From: Ruminococcus_G sp964621905
Lineage (GTDB): Bacteria > Bacillota > Clostridia > Lachnospirales > Lachnospiraceae
Reading direction: 5' to 3'
DNA length: 64,000 bases
NCBI GenBank assembly: GCA_964621905.1
Contig: CAZUNG010000004.1
Coordinates: 1-64,000, forward strand
How positions within the stretch are numbered: position 1 is the first letter of the stretch; each line of letters begins with the position of its first letter. Under the pieces are notes generated by a model that was not told the origin of the DNA, did no database searches, and saw nothing but the letters and a program-made list of their open reading frames with translations. Made by a program: the position numbers and the translations under genes. Shown here piece by piece: positions 44,807 to 53,601 of the stretch.

Positions 44807-45919
44807 TTATTTTGCAGACTCTGATTCCCGGTAATATGCAATCATGAGATCTACCATCATGTTATAGCTCTGTACTCCCTCTGCCTGTCCGTTTGCCTTC
44901 AGATAAAGATCATTGATATGATTGGACAGTTTCGCTGTTGTGCCGTCATAAGCATCCCAAAATACACGGTTGGCTTTCAGGTCCAACTCCACTTCCGGTG
45001 CGAGCCTGCTTCTTAACCTGCCCCAGCGCTGTGCATCGGCACTGCCAAGTTCATTCATACTGTATATCCACCCCATAAGGTATCCACTATACTGAAAATC
45101 TATGCGATCCGAGGTACTGCACGCCAGAAATGCAATAAAATTGGCCTCTTCCTCCTGCATAAACCCTCTCAGATGGGATAGCTCGTGGCAGGCGGTAAAC
45201 GGAATATTATAGTCCGGCATATCTCCATTATAATTTGCTTCCAGGGTAAACGGAGAATAGATGCCGCTTAAACCCAGATAGGAAAGAATCTCTGAATTCA
45301 GCAGCCTTTTAGGCTGCGGGTAATATCCTCTTAGCATCTCATATTCTTCCCCCAGCTTTTCCATGGCACATACTGCTTCGTCTCTTTCGTCTGACTGCAG
45401 TATCATCTCTCCCTGTGCATTTCTTGTGACCAGAGTGCAGAATGCATTGACCTTTTCCGTCATCCGGCTGCATACCATCTCCAGCTCTTCCACTGTGCCG
45501 CCGACGGCAGAGATCCCCGCTGTCGAGGAAAATGAGGCTCTTTTATAATTCACACCGCAGTTAACCGTATAAACGAACAAGAGAACCGCACCCACAAGCA
45601 ATGCCCGTGAAAGCCATCCAAACAGTCTACGCTTTCTGTCCTTTCTGTGAATCATCGTTACCGCGATATGTATAAGGGATACCGCCAGAACCACCAGCAG
45701 CAGATACAGACCGATTTCCGAAACCGAAAATGGAAAAATCCCAAAAATCCTTCCAAATACGGAAACCAGTCCCTGATAGATATGTACCGCATACCATCTG
45801 GCCAGACCGGGAACCGCAGACGCCAGAATCAGCATTCCTGCGCTTGCCGCCAGCAACATGCATGCAGTGATCACTGCAAATACTGTGCTAAATCGTTTCT
45901 TTTTGTCTCTTTTGTTCAT
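44807..45919 (-). CDS. DUF3810 membrane protein with HExxH-like motif
   Basis: 370 residues. Three membrane helices in the first 110 residues, then a soluble domain with TACHELSHLRGFMQEEEANF, a zinc-peptidase-like HELSH, followed by the second-site EEEANF glutamates. This is DUF3810. A membrane metallopeptidase function is suggested by the motif but not proven. Its neighbour MraY-like gene hints at envelope work. Confidence 0.82.
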   Translation of the reverse strand: MNKRDKKKRFSTVFAVITACMLLAASAGMLILASAVPGLARWYAVHIYQGLVSVFGRIFGIFPFSVSEIGLYLLLVVLAVSLIHIAVTMIHRKDRKRRLFGWLSRALLVGAVLLFVYTVNCGVNYKRASFSSTAGISAVGGTVEELEMVCSRMTEKVNAFCTLVTRNAQGEMILQSDERDEAVCAMEKLGEEYEMLRGYYPQPKRLLNSEILSYLGLSGIYSPFTLEANYNGDMPDYNIPFTACHELSHLRGFMQEEEANFIAFLACSTSDRIDFQYSGYLMGWIYSMNELGSADAQRWGRLRSRLAPEVELDLKANRVFWDAYDGTTAKLSNHINDLYLKANGQAEGVQSYNMMVDLMIAYYRESESAK

Positions 45920-46004
45920 ATCGTTTTTCTCAATCGTAAATTTTCTTTTATTGTATCACAATCTGTATTGAAAGATATATCTGTTTTCCGGATGAGACAG
46001 AAAA

Positions 46005-46030
46005 AGCCGGATGGTAAACCATCCGGCCGT
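46005..46030 (-). terminator. Terminator behind the MraY-like gene
   Basis: GCCGGATGG and CCATCCGGC arms, TTTTTC on the minus strand. Confidence 0.9.
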
Positions 46031-46048
46031 CTGACAGCAAAGCTTATG

Positions 46049-47002
46049 TCACTGCGAAACAATCAGAAAAGCAGCCAGCCCCAACAGCACCTGTATAATC
46101 AGGAACCGCACAACAACCTGGGTGTCCGACCATTTAAATTTGATCCTCATATGGTCATGAATCGGGGTACGCGTATTTTTTAATATGGAAATTTTCAAAA
46201 ATCTTTTCAGAAAAATTTTAACCAGCCCAAGACCGCCATCGATAATCAACATTCCCGCCAGAAGCAGATAGCTAAACGGATGCTGGGATTTCAGAGCTAT
46301 GACAGCCAGATAAAATCCAAGAGCCCTGGAGCCGGCATCCCCCATCAGCATACTGCTTGGTGAAGTATTAAAGTAAAGGTATGCAAACAAAACTGCCGTG
46401 AAAAGGAAATCAGCGATCACATAATTTCCCAGTGTCTCACGAAAGATCAGGCTAAATGACAAAATCGCCACACAGCAGAGACTTGCACACAATCCGTCGA
46501 CACCATCTGAACAGTTCGTGACATTGATGGAAATCCAGAACAAAACAATTCCAAGGATGATATAGACTGCCCTGGGAATTATGATCTCCATTGTACCTAT
46601 ATAAATTGCCGTTGAATTGTAATTTAAAAAAGTCAGAATCGTGACGACCGAGACGATCAGATCGATCAGGCCTTTTTTGTAATCACTCCACGGTTTGTCA
46701 GACGCATCATCCAGATATCCGCTCAGCATGATACACGCAAGCAGTATCAGATAAATGATATATTCCCGGTTCAGCGGCATAAAAAGAAAACTGCTGACAA
46801 TAAAACAGATTACAAAAGTCAGTCCGACACCCCGGATCTTTCCTTTCGACAGACTCCCATTTACGGCAAACGCCCGGCCCTGATCACTCGGCAGAAACGA
46901 AAGTGGGTATTTCAGTGCCACAAATGTAAGGGTAAATGTAAGCAGTATCCCCAGCATTACAATCTGGTTCGTGCTTAGATAATGGTTTAATATATTGTAC
47001 AT
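46049..47002 (-). CDS. MraY-like polyprenyl-phosphate sugar-phosphate transferase
   Basis: 317 residues, about ten membrane helices. MraY/WecA motifs: LSGYLDDASDKPWSDYKKG with the Asp pair, NVTNCSDGVDGLCASL and MLMGDAGSRALGFYLA. It should transfer a sugar phosphate to undecaprenyl phosphate. It is not next to mur genes, so it is a second copy or a homologue for another glycan or for sporulation. It is inside element 2, so probably not the essential MraY. Confidence 0.9.
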   Translation of the reverse strand: MYNILNHYLSTNQIVMLGILLTFTLTFVALKYPLSFLPSDQGRAFAVNGSLSKGKIRGVGLTFVICFIVSSFLFMPLNREYIIYLILLACIMLSGYLDDASDKPWSDYKKGLIDLIVSVVTILTFLNYNSTAIYIGTMEIIIPRAVYIILGIVLFWISINVTNCSDGVDGLCASLCCVAILSFSLIFRETLGNYVIADFLFTAVLFAYLYFNTSPSSMLMGDAGSRALGFYLAVIALKSQHPFSYLLLAGMLIIDGGLGLVKIFLKRFLKISILKNTRTPIHDHMRIKFKWSDTQVVVRFLIIQVLLGLAAFLIVSQ

Positions 47003-47070
47003 CTTTCTTTTGCCTCTCGGACAATCCTTTCTGCTATCTTCTCATTATACTGAAGATACCACAAGCCTGT

Positions 47071-48462
47071 CTAAAACGCAAGAGAGTAACTCATTTTCAC
47101 GGGCAGCTCTTTCAGATAAACATCAATGTGATTTTTATCAATCACCACCATCCGGTCCAGAATCTGCCGATAGAATTCGTCTTCATATTCCATACCGCCA
47201 GTTATCTCACTGACAGCCTCCTCGATCTTCTTAAGTTTTGCTGTCTCATTCTCAGTTTCCCTGCGGATCACTGCAAGAACAGTGTCCGTCATCTTTTTTT
47301 TGTCATAGTCCAGATCTTGACATACAAGAAACATGATATGGATGAGATCCTCGTTTCGGATACCGGTCGCCTTACAGCCAGTTTGATTCCCGGCAGCATC
47401 GATGTGCGGTGCCCCGTTTTGAACGGCTTCCAGGCATCGCCATACCTGATACCGGCTTCCATCCTTTCTGTTTTTACTGCGGGCAGTATAACTGGCGCTG
47501 CAGCACCCACATTTTATTTTCCCGGAGAAGAGGTATCGGCGGCTGTGCTTTGCCTTTCCTTTCTGTGAAAGTGAACGACTGTCCAGGATATGGTTAGCCG
47601 CCTCAAAGATTTCTCTGGAGATGATCGGCTCGTGATGATCTCTGATGATCACGAATTCCTCCTGACCGCGGTTGTATTTCTTTTCATGGGACAAAAAATC
47701 CGGCGTATAAGTCTTTTTCTGAATCAGATCCCCACAATATTTTTCATTTCTCAGAATACGCAGAATCACGGAATTCTGCCATTTTGAGGCGTACATAGGC
47801 AAAATACCGCATTCCCGCAGCTCACGTGCAATCACATGAGTTCCTTTTCCTTCTTCTACATATTTATAAAAGATAAGCTGTACAATTTTGGCCCCTTCCT
47901 CATCGACCGCGATGCTGCCGTTGCGAACCTCATATCCCAGCATACTCCTTCCGAATACAACCCCCTGCTCCATCCGGCGTTTCTGTCCCCATTTTACCCG
48001 TTCTGACGTCCGCCGGCTCTCTTCCTGTGCAATGGATGACAGAATGGCCAGCCGAAGTTCGGCATCTCCGTCGAGGGTATTGATATTGTCATTCAAAAAA
48101 ATAACGGCAACGCCGTGTTTCTTTAAATCACGTGTAAAATATATGCTGTCAAGTGTATTTCTCGCAAACCGGGAGATCTCTTTTGTGATAATCAGATCAA
48201 ACTCCCCGTTTTTGGCACACGTGATCATCCGGTTAAACGCCCGGCGTTTCTTCGTATTCGTCCCGGAGATCCCCTCATCGGCAAAAATGCCGTACAACTC
48301 CCAGTCCGGGTTGTTCTCGATATACTGTCTGAAATACCTCTGCTGGGCCACAAAAGAATTGGCCTGATCATCACTGTCCGTCGACACCCTGCAGTAGGCA
48401 GCCACCCTCTTTTTTTCACCGGCTGTCTTTCGCTCTTCGTTTAAGCGTTCATAATCGTACAC
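47071..48462 (-). CDS. Large serine recombinase of element 2
   Basis: 463 residues from a GTG at 48462, preceded by GAGGTGG six bases upstream; the frame is open to 48477. Resolvase domain AAYCRVSTDSDDQ with the catalytic Ser at about 27, FADEGISGTNTKKRRAF, ITKEISRFARNTLDS; recombinase domain RSMLGYEVRNG and LRILRNEKYCGDL; zinc ribbon IKCGCCSASY. It is only distantly like recombinase 1, consistent with the different crossover core. With the small ORF before it, it lies behind a SigE-like promoter. Confidence 0.95.
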   Translation of the reverse strand: MYDYERLNEERKTAGEKKRVAAYCRVSTDSDDQANSFVAQQRYFRQYIENNPDWELYGIFADEGISGTNTKKRRAFNRMITCAKNGEFDLIITKEISRFARNTLDSIYFTRDLKKHGVAVIFLNDNINTLDGDAELRLAILSSIAQEESRRTSERVKWGQKRRMEQGVVFGRSMLGYEVRNGSIAVDEEGAKIVQLIFYKYVEEGKGTHVIARELRECGILPMYASKWQNSVILRILRNEKYCGDLIQKKTYTPDFLSHEKKYNRGQEEFVIIRDHHEPIISREIFEAANHILDSRSLSQKGKAKHSRRYLFSGKIKCGCCSASYTARSKNRKDGSRYQVWRCLEAVQNGAPHIDAAGNQTGCKATGIRNEDLIHIMFLVCQDLDYDKKKMTDTVLAVIRRETENETAKLKKIEEAVSEITGGMEYEDEFYRQILDRMVVIDKNHIDVYLKELPVKMSYSLAF

Positions 48463-48473
48463 GGATAACCACC

Positions 48474-48686
48474 TCACAGACGGCTGTTCTTGTTCAGGCC
48501 GCGCAGCCGGCTAAACGGATCTTCAAGCTCGGCCTGACATTGCTCCCGCTGCGTGGGAGTCAGCAGTTTTCTTTTTTCCAGAGACCACAGGATCGCTTTT
48601 TGAACCTCCGTAAGAAATGCTGCATACTCTGGATCGTCCAGTTTTGGGAACGGTTCACCGGTATAGACAAATTCCCTGTGCTGCAT
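48474..48686 (-). CDS. Small ORF co-transcribed with recombinase 2
   Basis: 70 residues from the ATG at 48686 with GGGAGGT six bases upstream. Sequence features: FVYTGEPFPKLDDPEYAAF, then LLTPTQREQCQAELE, helix-rich; no family is recognised with certainty. It ends 11 bases before the recombinase start. Small partners in this position occur with other clostridial serine recombinases. A role as accessory or directionality factor is a guess. Confidence 0.75.
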   Translation of the reverse strand: MQHREFVYTGEPFPKLDDPEYAAFLTEVQKAILWSLEKRKLLTPTQREQCQAELEDPFSRLRGLNKNSRL

Positions 48687-48708
48687 TCTTTGCACCTCCC
48701 TCTGTTAC

Positions 48709-48738
48709 ACTATATGTGCCGAAGGCTTTTCCATATAA
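48709..48738 (-). promoter_or_regulatory. SigE-like promoter of the recombinase 2 operon
   Basis: Minus strand TTATATG (48732-48738), 15-base spacer, CATATAGT (48709-48716). The -10 is one base from CATACAGT/CATACAAT. The elements overlap an imperfect inverted repeat (CTGTTA...TAACAG). SigE control would fit the mother-cell timing of spoIVCA in Bacillus. Confidence 0.5.
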
Positions 48739-48757
48739 CAGAGAGCGCGTATCCACG

Positions 48758-49876
48758 TCAGGCGTCTGATATCATGATATTCAGTTCTGTGTCCGCATCG
48801 AAAAAATGCGCGTTATTCATATCGAATGTAAGCGTTATCATATCTCCTCTCTTAACCGGCATATCCGGTCTGACACGACAGGCCAGGCTGTTTCCGGCAT
48901 ATTCTGTATACAGGCAGGCTTCCGCTCCCAGCAGCTCATAGGCTTTTACCTCAGCCGCCAGTACACGGCCGTCCCCCTCTGCACTCCAGGCCGCAACCGT
49001 AATATCTTCTGAGCGAAGTCCCATAATGACTTCTTTGTCCGTATACCCGCTCTTTTTTAACCGTTTTGCCTTCCTAAGCGGAATCTCAAACGTCCGGTCA
49101 CCGGACAGAAACACCATACGGCCTGTCTGTTCCAGAACAGTTCCTCTCAAAAAATTCATCTGCTGAGACCCAATAAAACCGGCCACAAAAAGATTTCTGG
49201 GACACTCATAAAGGTTCTTTGGCGTATCCACCTGCATAATATCACCGTCTTTCATCACAACGATTTTCGTTCCGAGTGTCATCGCCTCCGTCTGGTCATG
49301 TGTCACATAGATGATCGTAGCTTTTAGACGGTTATGAAGTTTTGCAATTTCCAGCCGCATCTGAACCCTCAGTTTTGCATCCAGGTTGGAAAGCGGTTCA
49401 TCCATCAAAAACACCTTGGGATCCCTTACAATCGCACGGCCCATTGCCACACGCTGTCTCTGCCCTCCGGACAGTGCTTTGGGTTTTCTGTCCAGAAGTT
49501 CTTCAAGATCCAGGATCTTTGCCGCACTGCGGACAGACTGATCGATGGCTGCTTTCGGAATTTTACGCATTTTGAGTGAAAAAGCCATATTATCATACAC
49601 CGTCATATGCGGGTACAGTGCATAGTTCTGGAATACCATAGCAATGTCCCTGTCCTTAGGCTCCTCATCATTCACCCTTTTTCCATCGATCACGATTTCA
49701 CCGTCCGTGATCGTCTCCAGTCCGGCGATCATACGCAGTGTCGTGGATTTTCCGCATCCGGAAGGACCTACAAAAATGATAAACTCCTGATCTTTGATTT
49801 CCAGGCTGAAGTTCCTGACCGCTTCATATCCATTCGGATATACTTTTTTTACATTTTTTAATTCTATGGATGCCAT
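48758..49876 (-). CDS. Sugar-type ABC importer ATPase (MsmX/UgpC-like)
   Basis: 372 residues from the ATG at 49876 with AGAGGGGAG upstream. Walker A GPSGCGKSTTLRMIAG, Q-loop VFQNYALYPHMTVYDN, signature LSGGQRQRVAMGRAIVR, Walker B VFLMDEPLSNLDAKLR, then a C-terminal TOBE/OB domain (VIMGLRSEDITVAAW). It should energise the two permeases encoded upstream in the same direction; such ATPases are often shared among several importers. Confidence 0.94.
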   Translation of the reverse strand: MASIELKNVKKVYPNGYEAVRNFSLEIKDQEFIIFVGPSGCGKSTTLRMIAGLETITDGEIVIDGKRVNDEEPKDRDIAMVFQNYALYPHMTVYDNMAFSLKMRKIPKAAIDQSVRSAAKILDLEELLDRKPKALSGGQRQRVAMGRAIVRDPKVFLMDEPLSNLDAKLRVQMRLEIAKLHNRLKATIIYVTHDQTEAMTLGTKIVVMKDGDIMQVDTPKNLYECPRNLFVAGFIGSQQMNFLRGTVLEQTGRMVFLSGDRTFEIPLRKAKRLKKSGYTDKEVIMGLRSEDITVAAWSAEGDGRVLAAEVKAYELLGAEACLYTEYAGNSLACRVRPDMPVKRGDMITLTFDMNNAHFFDADTELNIMISDA

Positions 49877-49889
49877 AAAACTCCCCTCT

Positions 49890-50489
49890 TTATCCCCCGG
49901 CAAGCAGTGTCAGATTGTTAAGCGTTTCCAGCCTGCGTTTCCCCATATCTTTTTGAGCCCGTTTTTCATACTGCATGGCAGCAAAAGACACCTCCTGTTC
50001 TGTATCCGGTGTCAATTCATAGACGCACAGCTCCTTTTCCTGATATTCAATTCCGGCAATCTGATAGGTTTTTTCGTTAATCACTACACGCCTGCCTGCC
50101 ACCTTGGCACTCCCAAAAAGCTGCCATGCCGTTTTTTTTCCCAGTATACAGTATCCCGTCTCCCCTGACAGCAGTCCGTTGCTGTTCAAAAACAGGATGG
50201 AGCAGTCTCCTGCAATTCCGATTGTCTTTACATCAATACTTCTGTTGTAGTCAGGATTTGTCACCGTCTGCGTCTTGTTTTCCTGCCAGAAGACAACATC
50301 CAGTCCCTCTTTGTGCATCTGCATAAGGCTCGACTGCATATTTTCATCGTACACTGCAGCGTTCTTCAGTTCCCATTTGACAATCCCCGACTGCGCGGCA
50401 GCTTTTTGAATCACGCAAAACCCAAATGCCGCCAGGCACGCGGCAGCCGCCAGCAGGAGGGAGATCAGAATCTTTTTTCTTCTACTCAT
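49890..50489 (-). CDS. Single-pass protein with MacB-periplasmic-core-like domain
   Basis: 199 residues. One N-terminal helix (ILISLLLAAAACLAAFGFCV) and an extracytoplasmic domain whose CILGKKTAWQLFGSAKVAG and VVINEKTYQIAGIEYQ match the core domain of MacB/FtsX-type permeases. The four-helix FtsX permease part is absent. It overlaps the HlyD-like gene by eight bases (ATGAGTAG). Either a broken MacB permease or a purposely free-standing extracellular domain; the clean ends and couplings favour the latter. Confidence 0.6.
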   Translation of the reverse strand: MSRRKKILISLLLAAAACLAAFGFCVIQKAAAQSGIVKWELKNAAVYDENMQSSLMQMHKEGLDVVFWQENKTQTVTNPDYNRSIDVKTIGIAGDCSILFLNSNGLLSGETGYCILGKKTAWQLFGSAKVAGRRVVINEKTYQIAGIEYQEKELCVYELTPDTEQEVSFAAMQYEKRAQKDMGKRRLETLNNLTLLAGG

Positions 50490-51879
50490 CTTCCGCCTCC
50501 ATCAGGCGTACCTTATCCCCTGAAGATATCTCCTTGCTGGAAAATACAACGAACTGGTCGTTCGCTCCCAGGGAACCATCCTCAAGTGCAGCACTGCCCT
50601 CATTTTTGTCTCTGACTGTCACTTCCTGTCTGACGACACTGAGCTCTGTTCCCAGAATCGTCTCAGTCTCCCGTATCAGCAGAACATAATTCTTATCATT
50701 ATCTGCATACAGGGCAGAAAGCGGGATACAGCACGGGTACGGACCGGCCTGTTTCGTCAGTTCCATTCTGCCGCTCTCACCGAGAGACAGGTTCTCGTCT
50801 TCCACTGACACAACTGCCTCATAGCTGCCGTCCTCCATCTGCGTCACAGCAGTCACTTCACAGTCTTCTTTTTTCAATCTGTCATTTTGAAAATTCAGGG
50901 TAACTGTGCTCCCTGTTTTCACATCATCTGCCTGCTCCTTTGTAAGTACTGCCTTAAAATTCCATCCGCCGGATCCGTCCGCCAGAATCACCGCTGCACT
51001 GTCCGTCGTCCGGTCACCTGCTGATACACAGACTTTGTCGACATTTCCCGCCGCGCTGCTCACGATCTGACCATCCCTTTTCTGCAGATTCTGGTACGTT
51101 TCCAGTTTCTTTTCAAGCTGTGCAATCGTCTGTTCTGCTTCTGTTATTCCACTTTTATCCGCCGGCGCTTTATTCCGGGCATCTTCTAACGCCCGGCTGG
51201 CCTGTAAAACGGCTTTATCGCGCTCCTGTTCTGCGTTATACAAAGCGGTCTCTTTCTGTGACAGTGCATCCTCCAGCTGTTTGATTCCCTGTTCCCATGC
51301 GGCGCTGTCGGCATCCTCATTCGCCTCCTGGTAACTCTCCCAGGAAGGGTAAGCAGACAGCTCATTCTCTGCATCACTGTACTCCTGCCAGGCCCTGTCA
51401 ACCGCGGCGTCCTGAACCGCAGCTGCATTCAAAAGATCCTCCTCGGCGCGTTGTCTGGCAGCCTGCAAGGTCTGATCCTCCTCTTCTTTTTCAGCTTTCT
51501 GTGCCAAAAGCTTCTGCTGCTCCACCGCAATCTGGGCAGTGATCTTCTCGCTCAGCTTTTTCAGATCCTCCGTATCGAGCCGAAGCAGTACCGTACCCCG
51601 CTGAATCTTTTCACCAACACTGACACAGATTTCCGCTATCCGTATCCCCTCCTCCACAACCACCGGTTTTCCGCTGTCCGCCTCGATTCTGCCGTCGGCA
51701 GTGACTGAGTGTGAGATGCTTTTCTGCTGGGCACATCCTGTCTCTACTCTCGGCATCTGCCAGGCATAGATACCGCGCGAAACGAGCGTACACAGCAGCA
51801 TGCTCATCAAGAATGCGGCAAAACACCAGAGGGCTTTTTTTCTTCTTTTTTCTGACGTATTCCATCTCAATATTTTCAT
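50482..51879 (-). CDS. HlyD/MFP-type membrane fusion protein
   Basis: 465 residues from the ATG at 51879; another ATG at 51891 overlaps the permease stop. N-terminal helix (ALWCFAAFLMSMLLCTLV), a lipoyl half-motif (EICVSVGEKIQRGTVLLRLD), a long Gln/Glu-rich coiled coil with many Ala (about residues 115-290), then barrel domains (VVSVEDENLSLGESGRMEL). This is an efflux adaptor, unusual inside an importer operon. Together with the MacB-like domain it suggests a hybrid system. Confidence 0.85.
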   Translation of the reverse strand: MKILRWNTSEKRRKKALWCFAAFLMSMLLCTLVSRGIYAWQMPRVETGCAQQKSISHSVTADGRIEADSGKPVVVEEGIRIAEICVSVGEKIQRGTVLLRLDTEDLKKLSEKITAQIAVEQQKLLAQKAEKEEEDQTLQAARQRAEEDLLNAAAVQDAAVDRAWQEYSDAENELSAYPSWESYQEANEDADSAAWEQGIKQLEDALSQKETALYNAEQERDKAVLQASRALEDARNKAPADKSGITEAEQTIAQLEKKLETYQNLQKRDGQIVSSAAGNVDKVCVSAGDRTTDSAAVILADGSGGWNFKAVLTKEQADDVKTGSTVTLNFQNDRLKKEDCEVTAVTQMEDGSYEAVVSVEDENLSLGESGRMELTKQAGPYPCCIPLSALYADNDKNYVLLIRETETILGTELSVVRQEVTVRDKNEGSAALEDGSLGANDQFVVFSSKEISSGDKVRLMEAEDE

Positions 51880-51887
51880 ATCTTCTC

Positions 51888-52727
51888 TCATTCTTTGATT
51901 CCCGATGAAATGATTCCCTGTTCCAGATAATCCTGCCCAATGATAAACACAAACACCGCCGGTATCAGCGCAATTACGGATGCTGCAAGTGAAATCCCGG
52001 CCTGCCCGGTTCCTACTTCCGGCAGATACAGAGAAAGCGGCCACCGTGTTTTATCCTGTAAAAATGCCAGCGGCTGCTCCATCATATTCCAGTACTCCAA
52101 AAATCCCAGAACCACTGCTGACAAGATCCCGGGAGAGCCAAGGGGAATCCCGACCTTCAGAAAAACTGCCAGCTCCCCGGCGCCGTCAATCTTCGCGGCC
52201 TCGATCAGTTCTCTCGGTATTGCAGTAAAGCTGCGGTATATGAGAAATACCGGAAAGGTAGAAAAAACCGCGGGCAGGATCACAGCCGCATGGGTGTTCA
52301 TCAGATTCATATCATCCAGTACCAGATAGGTAGGCAGCATCGTCACCTGAAACGGAAGCAGCATTAAAATCACGTAAAGTGTAAACAACAGCTTTCTGCC
52401 TTTAAATCGAAATGCTGCAAACGCCCATGCTGCAGGAACTGCAAACACCAGCTGTCCTGTGAGAATCGCCCCGACGATCTTCACAGAGTTCCAGAACACC
52501 GTAAAAAAATCCGGTGTCCAGATCAGCAGTTTTACAAAATGAATCAGCGTCGGATAAAGAGGAAACAGCTTCCACTCTATCATACCGCCGGCCCCATTTA
52601 ACACCGGTGCCAGACTTTCTGTCAGTTCATTTCCGCTTTTCAGGGATCCCAGGACCGTGAGAATCACGGGCATGCAGATGATCCCGGCTGACAGTATCAG
52701 CCCCAGATTCCAACATATCTTTTTCAT
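51888..52727 (-). CDS. Carbohydrate ABC transporter permease (MalG type)
   Basis: 279 residues from the ATG at 52727 with CAGGAGG upstream. Six helices; the EAA loop is ELIEAAKIDGAGELAVFLKV. It should pair with the MalF-type permease upstream to form the import channel. Its stop overlaps the next start region. Confidence 0.93.
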   Translation of the reverse strand: MKKICWNLGLILSAGIICMPVILTVLGSLKSGNELTESLAPVLNGAGGMIEWKLFPLYPTLIHFVKLLIWTPDFFTVFWNSVKIVGAILTGQLVFAVPAAWAFAAFRFKGRKLLFTLYVILMLLPFQVTMLPTYLVLDDMNLMNTHAAVILPAVFSTFPVFLIYRSFTAIPRELIEAAKIDGAGELAVFLKVGIPLGSPGILSAVVLGFLEYWNMMEQPLAFLQDKTRWPLSLYLPEVGTGQAGISLAASVIALIPAVFVFIIGQDYLEQGIISSGIKE

Positions 52728-52728
52728 C

Positions 52729-53601
52729 TCAATCCTCCTGCTTCTCCCAGAAGTGCTGCAGCAGCAGTACAAAAACAACGAATACGACTGTGATACAGAC
52801 TGCCGCCGCCGCCATTTTATCAATCTCCAGATTCGTAAACCAGTTGTTGAAGATATGCTGCAAAAGGTACATATTGGACTGTGGATAAGCCCCTGCCACC
52901 AGGTAGGCCTCCCGGAATACTTTAAATGAATTTAAAAAGGACAGCACCGTGATGGTATAAAGCATTGGCTTCAGCCCGGGCAGCACCACATAGAAAAAGC
53001 ATTTTAGCTCCGATGCACCGTCCACTCTTGCCGCTTCCTTTAATTCCTCGGGTACATTGTGCAGTCCCGCCAGCCAGAGTATAACCGTATATCCCATGTT
53101 CTTCCACAGATAACTGATGATCAGTACCCAGAACGATGCATTGCTTCCCAGCCAGTCCACTGCGTGGATTCCAAGGGATGCAAGCTCTGTATTAAGCAGT
53201 CCGTTGACGTGGAACATCATTTTCCAGATCAGGACCACCGCTGCCGTAGGGACCGCCATCGGCAGCAGATATACTGACTTCAGCCCTCTGGTCCGTTTAC
53301 ATTGATTGAGTCCCAGAGAGATTGCCAGCGAAATGAGGAGCAGCAGGGGAAGTCCGACGGCCACAAATTTCAGGGTATTCTTAACCGCAAGCAGGAACGC
53401 CTGATTTGTAAAGATCTCCCTGTAATTTGCAGTCCCGCAGAATCTTCCGGTCACTGCGGTCTGAAACGAACGCTTTCCCACATCCGCAAACGGTATCAGT
53501 ACAAAGACAGCCACTCCCGCCAGACTAGGAAGCAAAAACCATACCTTACTCCTGTAAATGAATCGAAATTTTCTGAACAATTTCCGCAGTACAATTTTCA
53601 A
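52729..53601 (-). CDS. Carbohydrate ABC transporter permease (MalF type)
   Basis: 290 residues, six helices, EAA loop ELKEAARVDGASELKCFFYV. The start overlaps the end of the solute-binding gene by 56 bases, so the true start may be further in; an AGGAG lies in that overlap. Stop meets the MalG-type start. Confidence 0.92.
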   Translation of the reverse strand: MKIVLRKLFRKFRFIYRSKVWFLLPSLAGVAVFVLIPFADVGKRSFQTAVTGRFCGTANYREIFTNQAFLLAVKNTLKFVAVGLPLLLLISLAISLGLNQCKRTRGLKSVYLLPMAVPTAAVVLIWKMMFHVNGLLNTELASLGIHAVDWLGSNASFWVLIISYLWKNMGYTVILWLAGLHNVPEELKEAARVDGASELKCFFYVVLPGLKPMLYTITVLSFLNSFKVFREAYLVAGAYPQSNMYLLQHIFNNWFTNLEIDKMAAAAVCITVVFVVFVLLLQHFWEKQED

